Positions 1 through 7,526 of a stretch of 34,119 nucleotides of DNA are shown here, in pieces (the first letter of the stretch is position 1; each line of letters opens with the position of its first letter). Source of the stretch: Bacteroidales bacterium KA00251 (GTDB lineage Bacteria > Bacteroidota > Bacteroidia > Bacteroidales > Porphyromonadaceae); assembly GCA_001552775.1 (NCBI GenBank), contig KQ959262.1, positions 1-34,119 of the forward strand. Direction: 5' to 3'. The notes under the pieces were generated by a model. The model was given only the letters and a program-made list of their open reading frames with translations, was not told the origin of the DNA and did no database searches. Both the position numbers and the translations under genes were made by a program.

Positions 1-107
1 GTGCGTTGTAGTGAGAGCCTCAGCTCCAAGAGACGATTCGTCTCCTCTGCCAGTCGCGACTTGTGACGGAGGTAATACTTAGGCGTGGGCTTAGTCAATT
101 GTGGCAT
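1..107 (-). CDS. 5' end of an unidentified gene, cut by window edge
   Basis: An open frame starts with ATG at 107 and stays open for 35 codons to the window edge. It reads MPQLTKPTPKYYLRHKSRLA and continues with a Glu/Leu/Arg-rich, probably helical stretch. A TACCTTTG box lies about 20 bases upstream of the start, which is why I take it as a real gene start. The visible part is basic and has no signal peptide. I do not recognise the family. Confidence 0.45.
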   Translation of the reverse strand, partial: MPQLTKPTPKYYLRHKSRLAEETNRLLELRLSLQR

Positions 108-126
108 TTATCTTCTATCTCTACAC

Positions 127-134
127 CAAAGGTA
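127..134 (-). promoter_or_regulatory. Candidate -7 box for the gene starting at 107
   Basis: Read on the minus strand the sequence is TACCTTTG, matching the Bacteroidetes sigma-ABfr -7 consensus TAnnTTTG. It sits about 20 bases upstream of an ATG. No clear -33 box was seen. Confidence 0.45.
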
Positions 135-337
135 CAAACTTTCTCAGATAGGTATGTTCATTCTCTTGCACGATCTAAACCCTTTCCATAAGTATTATTG
201 ATTTGAATTTAGGTAGATATGATAAACTCAGTTGATTGGATTCGGTTGCGTCAGTTTATTCAATTTGGTAAGCTGTGATGCCGTGAAACATTTTATGATT
301 CGGACTTTTTGTCAGCCTGAAAACTCCCTCCCGAAAT

Positions 338-374
338 TGTACTTTTTGTTTTGTAAAAATGTACTTTTTGTTTT
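338..374. repeat. 15-bp direct repeat in a gene-free stretch
   Basis: TGTACTTTTTGTTTT occurs at 338-352 and again at 360-374, 22 bp apart start to start. A related cGGACTTTTTGTcag lies at about 302-315. The surrounding 135-425 has no convincing gene. The short frames there (for example minus 256-459) carry no recognisable domain and run into the terminator. The segment could be a remnant of a dispersed repeat. Confidence 0.4.
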
Positions 375-429
375 CCCAACCATACTTAAAGAGGCATTTT
401 CTCTTAAGACCAGAAGCTAATTTAAAAGA

Positions 430-466
430 AAAAGACTTGGGGCTCATTTTTATCCCCAAGTCTTTT
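430..466 (-). terminator. Terminator 3' of the CoA-disulfide reductase gene
   Basis: There is a perfect 13-bp inverted repeat, AAAAGACTTGGGG at 430-442 and CCCCAAGTCTTTT at 454-466, with an 11-nt loop. It lies about 90 bases beyond the stop codon of the gene ending at 556. A- and T-rich flanks on both sides mean it could work in both directions. Confidence 0.75.
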
Positions 467-555
467 AAATCATTTAAACACCCAAGAAAAACGACTTTAC
501 TAGAGCATTCTTTCTCTTATTAGCAAAGAGATCGTTAGTTTTATAAATCGCTAAT

Positions 556-2214
556 CTACTTTTCTGTAGGATGAGGAAAGGCTGAATAGGTACGATATCC
601 TCCTGCAAGATTAAATACATTTCTGTATCCATTACCTTCTAAAATACGGAGTGCAAGATATCCGCGCATACCTATAGCACAATGAACTATTATAGGTCTA
701 TCCTTAGGTAATTCTCCCACTCTATCTCTCAATGTTTCCAGTGGAATATTGATAGCTCCAGGGATCGCGCCATGGCTAAATTCTTTTTCACTTCTAACAT
801 CGACTACTATTCCACCCTCTTCTTGGATTTCATGCAATTTGTCTGCAGTTACATTGGGCATAAATCCCTTTTGCACATTGGAGGCTACATAGCCTGCAAT
901 AGCCACAGGATCTTTAGCAGCAGAAAAGGGAGGAGCATAGGCTTGCTCTACTTTAGTAAGATCTTCCACAGATGCTCCCAATTTAATGGCTAAAGCAAAT
1001 TGATCTATCCTCTTGTCCACTCCTTCTTTTCCAATACATTGAGCTCCGAGGAGCTTACCTTCATCGGGAGAGAAGAGAAGCTTTGTTGTAATCATTGACG
1101 AGCCTGGATAATAGCCTGCATGAGAGGCTGAGTGAGAGGTAGAAGTGAGATACGGTATTCCCTGCTTTACAAGTTGCTTTTCAGAGAGACCTGTCATTGC
1201 AATATTCGTATCAAACACTTTAGCAATGGCAGTTCCTATTGAGCCTTCATAGGTAATTTTATTTCCGACAGCCATGTTGTCTGCTGCGATACGTGCTTGA
1301 CGATTAGCAGGTCCTGCTAAAAAACAGTGCCAAGGTTCACCTGTAAGAGGATGAGGATATTCAATAGCATCTCCTACTGCATAGACATCTTCGGCTGAAG
1401 TTTGCAAAAAGCTGTTAACACGGATTCCACCTCTCGCTCCTAATGCAAGTTTTGCCTTTTTCGCTAGAGAAGATTGCGGTTTTATTCCTACGGCAAGAAG
1501 AACCAAATTTGTGTAAACTGCCTCTCCTTTTTCGCATTGTACCACAAGATCATTCGTATCTTGTGATATATTCACCACAGAGGTACTCAATCGCAACTCA
1601 ATTCCTTGTTTCTTGAGCTTAGCATGAATAGGAGCCACTATCTCCTCATCGTACATGGGAAGTACTTGAGCTTCTCTCTCTACCAGTAGCACTTTAATCC
1701 CCAATAGAGTTAGATTTTCAGCCACTTCTAGTCCAATTAGACCTCCGCCTACAATAGTTGCGTGTGAAGGCTTTTTGTCCTGAATAAATTGGTGTAAAGC
1801 ATCAGCGTCAGCAATCGTACGAAATGTAAATACTCCAGGGTTATCAACGCCTGGAATAGGAGGTAAGACAGGTATGGCACCTGGAGCTAGGAGCAACTTG
1901 TCATAGGTTTCTTCATACGTTTCTCCTTGACGGTTTTTTATGGTTACCACTTTAGCAGAAGTATCAATATCAATGGCCTCCTCTTCTACTCTCACTTTTA
2001 CATTGAATCGCTCGCCAAAAGAATGGGGATTTTGGACAAATAAGTTATCACGTTCAGGGATCACTCCACCGAGGTAATAGGGAAGTCCACAATTGGCATA
2101 AGAGATATGACTGCCTTTATCAAGTAGGATAATTTCACTCTGTTCATCAATACGTCTAAGTCGCGCAGCAGCTGTCGCTCCACCTGCGACACCACCTATG
2201 ATAATATATTTCAT
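556..2214 (-). CDS. CoA-disulfide reductase with C-terminal rhodanese domain
   Basis: A 552-residue FAD/NAD(P)-dependent pyridine-nucleotide-disulfide oxidoreductase fused to a rhodanese domain. The N-terminal FAD site is GGVAGGATAAARLRR (residues 7-21). The motif SYANCGLPYY places the single redox cysteine at C42, as in CoA-disulfide reductases and NADH oxidases. A second nucleotide-binding segment, VGGGLIGLEVAENL, lies near residues 155-170. The C-terminal 90 or so residues form a rhodanese domain with active-site loop HCAIGMRG (C512). This layout matches CoADR-RHD enzymes, which reduce CoA disulfides and persulfides and handle sulfane sulfur. That substrate is inferred from the family; NADH oxidase or polysulfide reductase activity is possible. 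It lies 42 bases downstream of truA and may be co-transcribed with topA-truA. Confidence 0.85.
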   Translation of the reverse strand: MKYIIIGGVAGGATAAARLRRIDEQSEIILLDKGSHISYANCGLPYYLGGVIPERDNLFVQNPHSFGERFNVKVRVEEEAIDIDTSAKVVTIKNRQGETYEETYDKLLLAPGAIPVLPPIPGVDNPGVFTFRTIADADALHQFIQDKKPSHATIVGGGLIGLEVAENLTLLGIKVLLVEREAQVLPMYDEEIVAPIHAKLKKQGIELRLSTSVVNISQDTNDLVVQCEKGEAVYTNLVLLAVGIKPQSSLAKKAKLALGARGGIRVNSFLQTSAEDVYAVGDAIEYPHPLTGEPWHCFLAGPANRQARIAADNMAVGNKITYEGSIGTAIAKVFDTNIAMTGLSEKQLVKQGIPYLTSTSHSASHAGYYPGSSMITTKLLFSPDEGKLLGAQCIGKEGVDKRIDQFALAIKLGASVEDLTKVEQAYAPPFSAAKDPVAIAGYVASNVQKGFMPNVTADKLHEIQEEGGIVVDVRSEKEFSHGAIPGAINIPLETLRDRVGELPKDRPIIVHCAIGMRGYLALRILEGNGYRNVFNLAGGYRTYSAFPHPTEK

Positions 2215-2256
2215 ACTTATAGTAATTGGGTTTTATGTTTTTCTTTTTCTCGGTAA

Positions 2257-3015
2257 CTAGTGAATAAAAATTTCTTTTGGATAGGTTACTTTTTGGAGAA
2301 ATAGAGGATAGGGCTTAGCTGAAGCTGCTGCCACACAGCGATCTTTTTGTTGAAGAATATCGTTTATAACCTCTGGTTCCATTTTACCTTTTCCCACTTC
2401 CAGCAATGTACCAACGATAGCACGTACCATATTTCTTAAGAAACGATTGGCCGTTATTGAAAAAAGCCACACTCCAGGCCATGAAGCTTCTTGCCAGCAA
2501 GCATTCAATACCGTACAGCGATTGTGATTGGCATCGTTGTGTAGTTTAGTAAAAGAGGTAAAATCTTGTGTACCTAGCAGTAATGCTGCCGCACGATTCA
2601 TGGCTTCAAAGTCAACTTTTTGAAAAGTAGGCAATACAAAAGGTCCCACAAAAGGATCTTTTTCTTGAGCTACAAAGTAGTAATAGGTTCTTTCTGTAGC
2701 GTCAAATCGTGCATGTGCAGAGTCTGTCACCTGCTTAATATCACGGATATAGATATCTCGTGGAAGAATCCCATTGAGACTTCGCCTTAATAGATGAATT
2801 TTTTCTGCTCCTTCTATGGGAAGATCCACATGAGCTGGTAATTCATAAGCATTTACCCCTGCATCTGTCCTCCCAGCCCCCAAAATAGGAACTTCTTTTT
2901 TAAAAAGTACCTCCAAAGCTTCCTCTACAGTTTGTTGTATAGAGGGAGCATTCGGTTGCCTCTGCCATCCTGCATAGGCAGCACCATTAAAGGCTATATA
3001 TAGAAAGTAACGCAA
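2257..3015 (-). CDS. truA: tRNA pseudouridine(38-40) synthase TruA
   Basis: A 252-residue protein of normal TruA length. It converts uridines 38-40 in the tRNA anticodon arm to pseudouridine. The catalytic motif GAGRTDAGVNA contains the nucleophile Asp51. Most family members have His where this has Asn55 (DAGVHA), a small oddity outside the catalytic residue. Further family signatures include FDATERTYYY and the C-terminal NRFLRNMVRAIVGTLLEVGKG. It starts 7 bases after the topA stop codon, so it is almost certainly in an operon with topA. Confidence 0.93.
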   Translation of the reverse strand: MRYFLYIAFNGAAYAGWQRQPNAPSIQQTVEEALEVLFKKEVPILGAGRTDAGVNAYELPAHVDLPIEGAEKIHLLRRSLNGILPRDIYIRDIKQVTDSAHARFDATERTYYYFVAQEKDPFVGPFVLPTFQKVDFEAMNRAAALLLGTQDFTSFTKLHNDANHNRCTVLNACWQEASWPGVWLFSITANRFLRNMVRAIVGTLLEVGKGKMEPEVINDILQQKDRCVAAASAKPYPLFLQKVTYPKEIFIH

Positions 3016-3022
3016 AAGATAA

Positions 3023-5515
3023 CTAGGGGTTAGTTTTATTCTTAGTTTTTACTTGGGCTTTACTTGTCTTATCGGTAGATTTCTTTGTTGAAGTAGAGGT
3101 CGCAGACTTTCTCTTTGTAGTTGCAGCCGTTTTTTTAGTAGACTTTGCAGGAGTAGTCGATCTTTTCGCGACCTTCTTTGAAGAAGTCTTCTTAGTTTGT
3201 TCAGAAATTATCTCTAACACTTTTTCATATGAAAATTCACGGGCTTGGTCTCGCTCTGCTTTGTCAATGCGATAATTTTCTTTGCCATGCTTGATATAGG
3301 CTCCCCAGCGTCCTTCCCTAATGCTTAGACTAGGGTCTTCATCAAATGTCTTGATGACGGACTTGGCGTCTTTTTCTCGTTTTTGCAATACGAGTTCTAC
3401 CGCTTCATTGAATGAAATTGTAAGAGGATCCTGCTCTTTAGGTATTGAGACAAAGCTACTACCATGCTGTATATAAGGACCAAATCGTCCTACGTTGCAA
3501 CGAATTTCTTTTCCCTCATAGGTTCCTAAGTCTCGTGGGAGTTTCATCAAGTCAAGAGCTTCCTCTAGCGTAATTGTAGCAATTGACTGATTAGGAGATA
3601 GAGACGCAAACTGGGGTTTTTCGCCCGCGTCATCATCACTACTTCCTATTTGTACAAGAGGACCATAGCGACCGATACGCGCAATCACTCTTCTACCACT
3701 CTTTGGGTCTATACCTAGCTCTCTCTCTCCACGACTACTTTCATCTCGTCCCTCCATAGCCTCGTCCACAAGGGGTCGAAAGAGTCCATAAAAGTGTGCT
3801 AAAAGTTGCGTCCAAGGCTTCTTACCTTCAGCAATAAGGTCAAATTGCTCCTCTACCTCGGCCGTAAAATTATAATCTACAATCTTTGGGAAATGCTCTA
3901 CTAAAAAGCTATTAACGACTACTCCTATATCTGTGGGAAGTAGTCTACCTTTATCACTTCCTGTTTTTTCCTTTCTTTTTTGTAGAGTCACTTTTCCGTC
4001 TCCTTTACTCGTAAGGTCTAGGATAAGGTCGTTATAGGTACGTTCTTTCCCAAGACTCATACCAGTTTTAATATATTCACGCTGGAAAAGCGTTTGAATG
4101 GTAGGAGCATAGGTTGATGGTCGTCCAATTCCAAGCTCTTCCATATTTCTTACTAGTGTAGCTTCAGTATATCGAGCAGGAGGATAGCTGTATTTTTCTC
4201 TAGCCATATAGCTATTAACCGTAAGGACTTCACCTTCCTTGAGAGGAGGGAGTTGCTTGTCGTAGCGACTTGTTTTGTCTTCATCGTCACTGCGATCGTT
4301 GTACGCTTTCAAGAAGCCTTCAAAAAGAAGTACCTCACCTTGGGCTGTAAAGCTGTCTCTAGTTTCCTCATTCTGGAGAGTAGCAGTGGTTCTCTCAAAC
4401 AAAGCCTCCGTCATTTGGCTTGCTAAAGTACGCATACGTATGAGTTGGTACAACTTTACAGTAGCAGCATCTCCAGGTACCGTCTCTCGATCTATATAGG
4501 TAGGTCTTATCGCTTCGTGAGCTTCTTGTGCCCCCTTACTTTTTGTTTTGAAATTTCTACCCTTGTGATACTTCTCTCCCCATTTTTCTTTGATTACCTT
4601 GGCCGCACTATTGAGTGCCAAAGAGGAAAGATTGGTAGAGTCCGTACGCATATAGGTAATAAATCCACTTTCATAGAGTCTCTGGGCAATAGACATAGTA
4701 CGACCAACAGAGAAGCCAAGTTTTCTTGAAGCCTCTTGTTGCAAAGTAGAAGTAGTAAAAGGAGGAGCTGGGTTTCTTTGAGCGGGACGCCCTTGCAAAG
4801 ACTTTACAGTAAGTTTTCCTCCCTTATTGGCTAGCATAAAGTTACGAGCAACTTCCTCATTAGCAAAACTTCTTTCTGCTATGCCTTCAAAAGGAAGAGA
4901 GGATGCCTCACTTTTTACAACCTCAGCAGAAACAGAATACGAACTCTCTGGCGTAAATTCATTAATCTGTTTTTCTCGCTCACAAATAAGTCTTAATGCA
5001 ACAGACTGAACTCGCCCTGCAGACAACGAAGGCTTGATACGTCTCCATAAGATAGGCGAAAGCTCAAAACCAACTATACGATCTAATATACGTCTAGCTT
5101 GCTGAGCATTTACTAGATCTCTATCTATATCACGAGGATTTTGTATAGCTGCTAAGATGGCTGTTGGAGTAATTTCATGAAAGGCTATTCGTTTGGTAGG
5201 CTTACCCTCTCTGTGAAGCACTTCATAGAGGTGCCACGCAATGGCTTCTCCTTCGCGGTCCTCATCGCTTGCTAGCCATACCATATCGGCTCTGTCGGCA
5301 GCTTTCTGTAAATCTCCTACAACTTTCTTTTTATCATCACTAATAATGTAGTCTGGCTGAAAGCTATTTTCAATATTGACCCCTAAGCCTGTTTTGCTCA
5401 AGTCACGGATATGTCCATAACTAGAGAGGACTTTGTATTCACTCCCCAGTATCTTTTCTATAGTTTTCGCTTTTGCAGGAGACTCTACTATTACAAGGTT
5501 TCTTGGTTTAGTCAT
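3023..5515 (-). CDS. topA: DNA topoisomerase I (type IA)
   Basis: An 830-residue type IA topoisomerase that relaxes negative supercoils. The N-terminal toprim domain has E11 (VIVESPAKAKTIEK) and the metal-binding DEDREGE at 84-90. The active-site tyrosine is Y288 in FITYMRTDST. SAGRVQSVALRLICERE (165-181) is also typical. In place of C4 zinc fingers, the C-terminus has at least three TOP_C-type repeats (for example RIGRYGPLVQIG, NVGRFGPYIQHG, REGRWGAYIKHG). These are followed by a Lys/Ser/Thr tail of about 60 residues, probably a DNA-binding tail. It is the first gene of the topA-truA unit, with a TACCTTTG box about 75 bases upstream. Confidence 0.95.
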   Translation of the reverse strand: MTKPRNLVIVESPAKAKTIEKILGSEYKVLSSYGHIRDLSKTGLGVNIENSFQPDYIISDDKKKVVGDLQKAADRADMVWLASDEDREGEAIAWHLYEVLHREGKPTKRIAFHEITPTAILAAIQNPRDIDRDLVNAQQARRILDRIVGFELSPILWRRIKPSLSAGRVQSVALRLICEREKQINEFTPESSYSVSAEVVKSEASSLPFEGIAERSFANEEVARNFMLANKGGKLTVKSLQGRPAQRNPAPPFTTSTLQQEASRKLGFSVGRTMSIAQRLYESGFITYMRTDSTNLSSLALNSAAKVIKEKWGEKYHKGRNFKTKSKGAQEAHEAIRPTYIDRETVPGDAATVKLYQLIRMRTLASQMTEALFERTTATLQNEETRDSFTAQGEVLLFEGFLKAYNDRSDDEDKTSRYDKQLPPLKEGEVLTVNSYMAREKYSYPPARYTEATLVRNMEELGIGRPSTYAPTIQTLFQREYIKTGMSLGKERTYNDLILDLTSKGDGKVTLQKRKEKTGSDKGRLLPTDIGVVVNSFLVEHFPKIVDYNFTAEVEEQFDLIAEGKKPWTQLLAHFYGLFRPLVDEAMEGRDESSRGERELGIDPKSGRRVIARIGRYGPLVQIGSSDDDAGEKPQFASLSPNQSIATITLEEALDLMKLPRDLGTYEGKEIRCNVGRFGPYIQHGSSFVSIPKEQDPLTISFNEAVELVLQKREKDAKSVIKTFDEDPSLSIREGRWGAYIKHGKENYRIDKAERDQAREFSYEKVLEIISEQTKKTSSKKVAKRSTTPAKSTKKTAATTKRKSATSTSTKKSTDKTSKAQVKTKNKTNP

Positions 5516-5586
5516 TGCTTATTTTACGCCTATCTCTTTAGTATGCCAAAGGAGGCCTCTATTTTGAAGGGAATTATACTTTTTTG

Positions 5587-5594
5587 CAAAGGTA
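5587..5594 (-). promoter_or_regulatory. Candidate topA promoter -7 box
   Basis: TACCTTTG on the minus strand, followed by GC as in other boxes in this window, 72 bases upstream of the topA start. The -33 element is not clear. Confidence 0.5.
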
Positions 5595-5705
5595 GGAGTT
5601 TTTAAATTTATTGGCTATTGCTAGAATCATGTACACGATAGCTATTTTCTTTCATTGCTTTTCTTTAGAGACTATTAGTATGAAGGTTTTACATCTCATT
5701 GAATA

Positions 5706-5754
5706 CACAAGATAAAAGTGTCCCTTACACTGGAATAAAGGGAAGCATCTTGTG
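5706..5754. terminator. Hairpin with alternative pairings between lipoprotein gene and topA
   Basis: CACAAGAT (5706-5713) pairs with ATCTTGTG (5747-5754), and inside it TCCCTT (5721-5726) pairs with AAGGGA (5738-5743). A second hairpin, AGTGT/ACACT at 5717-5731, uses the same bases as the inner stem. It lies about 50 bases past the stop of the DUF4296 gene. The T-run is on the plus-strand side (AAAAAA after the stem), so it is not a textbook minus-strand terminator. Confidence 0.4.
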
Positions 5755-5799
5755 AAAAAAGAAGTCTATAATGGAGCTCTTCAAGACAGGTGCAGATCT

Positions 5800-6669
5800 C
5801 TAAAGTTGTAAATCTGGCTCATAATTAGGCAATAGATCCATGGGGTCTAGCCTATCCTCTTGCTCATTTTCACCCATTCCCCCAATATACTCCAATACAA
5901 TCTGCTCAATATAGAGAAGTGCTGAAGGCATCGTATCAGGGACATATAGTAAAAGTGTAAAGTGTGCATTAGAAGCCTCCTTTTCTGTAGTAAGCACAAC
6001 ACTATATTCGCCTTTGTCGGAAATGTCTACTTCCTCTTCTTGGGGGGTAGTATGCTCGTTGTCAAAGCCTATAAGTAGCCTTACATGGGGAGTCTCATTA
6101 GGCTGCGTACTTCTTATCCCCTTAAGCACAAGTTTTGCTTTGAATGTACTCCCCTTGGGCACAATTCCTAAAAAGCTAGCAGAATAGCACTCTACTGTCT
6201 CATTAGGAGTAAGAAGACGTAGCGTTGGATAAGTCTTCTCAGGAATAAGAGAAGGCAACTCTTCCGCCGAGATTAACTCTTCTTTAAGCTCTTCTTCGCT
6301 GCCAGTCGAAAGCGATGCGAGGTTTTCATAGCGATCTTTTTCTTGAAGAACCTTTTCTGAAGCTTTATCTAATATAATGGCCAATCTATCTGCTTTGTAG
6401 TGCGAGTAGTAGGCAACAATACTGTCAAACTCAGTAGCAGTTATTTTGTACTTATCAAAAAGCTGATTGCGATAAGCAAGTCTCAATGTATCGTCGGAAT
6501 ATGTATAACTCTTACTAAAGAGATACTGTGAAGTGTACAACTCAGCAAAAAGAGACTCCAGTTTCTCCTCACTCAACTTTCTTTCCCACTTGCTTACACA
6601 AGATGAAAAAGAGGCTAAAGAAATTAAAAGAGAACTTATTACAAGCAGAGGAAAGCGAAGACGAATCAT
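5800..6669 (-). CDS. DUF4296 lipoprotein
   Basis: A 289-residue predicted lipoprotein. An N-terminal hydrophobic segment ends in the lipobox-like SFSSC, putting the lipidated Cys at residue 24. Residues of about 30-110 (helical, with LFAELYTSQYLFSKSYTYSD and FDSIVAYYSHYKADRLAIIL) resemble the DUF4296 family, which in Bacteroidetes is commonly coded next to lspA. DUF4296 proteins are usually much shorter. This one has an extra C-terminal half (about 150-289) that looks beta-rich and acidic and that I cannot assign. Function is unknown. The gene starts 12 bases after lspA, so it is likely co-transcribed with the peptidase that matures it. Confidence 0.75.
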   Translation of the reverse strand: MIRLRFPLLVISSLLISLASFSSCVSKWERKLSEEKLESLFAELYTSQYLFSKSYTYSDDTLRLAYRNQLFDKYKITATEFDSIVAYYSHYKADRLAIILDKASEKVLQEKDRYENLASLSTGSEEELKEELISAEELPSLIPEKTYPTLRLLTPNETVECYSASFLGIVPKGSTFKAKLVLKGIRSTQPNETPHVRLLIGFDNEHTTPQEEEVDISDKGEYSVVLTTEKEASNAHFTLLLYVPDTMPSALLYIEQIVLEYIGGMGENEQEDRLDPMDLLPNYEPDLQL

Positions 6670-6681
6670 AAAGCGAGATGA

Positions 6682-7413
6682 TTACTCCTCTTTCTTGATA
6701 GACTTCTCCCTCTTTCTTTCTAAGAAAAGAGAAAGTTGCCCAAAAGCCCGTGAAAGACTTTTGAAGTAGAAGAGTATAAGCATAAAGACCCCTATGCTAA
6801 TATAGCTATCTGCTAGATTAAAGACTGGATCAAAAAAGGTAAAATGCTGCCCTCCTACAAAGGGTAACCAAGTGGGTAAGTATGTATCAATAAGAGGAAA
6901 ATAAAGCATGTCTACTACCTTACCATGAAAGAGTGAGGCATAGCCTCCTCCTTCTGGGAAAAGCTCTGCTACTGCTCCATAAGGAGCACTCTCTGAAAAT
7001 ATAAGGCCATAGAAGAGAGAGTCTATAATATTGCCAATTCCTCCCACTAAAATAAGGCCCATAGCCACTACAAATCCTAGTTTATAAGTTCCTTTTTTGA
7101 GGATAGCCACTACGCCCCAACCAAAAAGAGCCATTGCACAAATGCGAAAGAGAGTCAAAAAAAGCTTACTGCCAAGCGTTACTCCAAAAGCCATTCCTTC
7201 ATTCTCCACAAAGAGAATCTGAAACCAGTTGGTAACGTGAATCGATTCTCCTAGCGGTAAGCTTAGTTTGATCCAAAATTTTACAATTTGATCAAGAAGA
7301 AACAACACTAAGCAAAGGGAACCCACTACCCATGCTTGTTTTTTAGCATTGAGCGACAATGGAGATAACGCCTCTCCTAGAGGTAGGTTTTGCTTCAACG
7401 ATTTATTAGTCAT
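6682..7413 (-). CDS. lspA: Lipoprotein signal peptidase (signal peptidase II)
   Basis: A 243-residue inner-membrane aspartyl protease that cleaves prolipoprotein signal peptides. It has four or more hydrophobic segments. The family motifs are present: D41 in LDQIVKFWI, N71 in ENEGMAFG, GGIGNIIDS (124-132), and the two catalytic aspartates D168 in GKVVDMLYFPL and D202 in FNLADSYISIG. It is longer than the proteobacterial enzyme (about 165 residues), mainly through an N-terminal extension and a loop at about 140-195, as is usual in Bacteroidetes. It lies downstream of ileS, with a 113-base gap. Confidence 0.93.
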   Translation of the reverse strand: MTNKSLKQNLPLGEALSPLSLNAKKQAWVVGSLCLVLFLLDQIVKFWIKLSLPLGESIHVTNWFQILFVENEGMAFGVTLGSKLFLTLFRICAMALFGWGVVAILKKGTYKLGFVVAMGLILVGGIGNIIDSLFYGLIFSESAPYGAVAELFPEGGGYASLFHGKVVDMLYFPLIDTYLPTWLPFVGGQHFTFFDPVFNLADSYISIGVFMLILFYFKSLSRAFGQLSLFLERKREKSIKKEE

Positions 7414-7526
7414 TGCGGTTTGTCTTTAGAAGAAGAATAATGCCCTCTTAGCTAAGCTAAAGATAAGTCAAACCAGAGGACACTATTCAATGAGATGAGA
7501 GGAAAAGGCATTGGTAAGGTAGCCAC

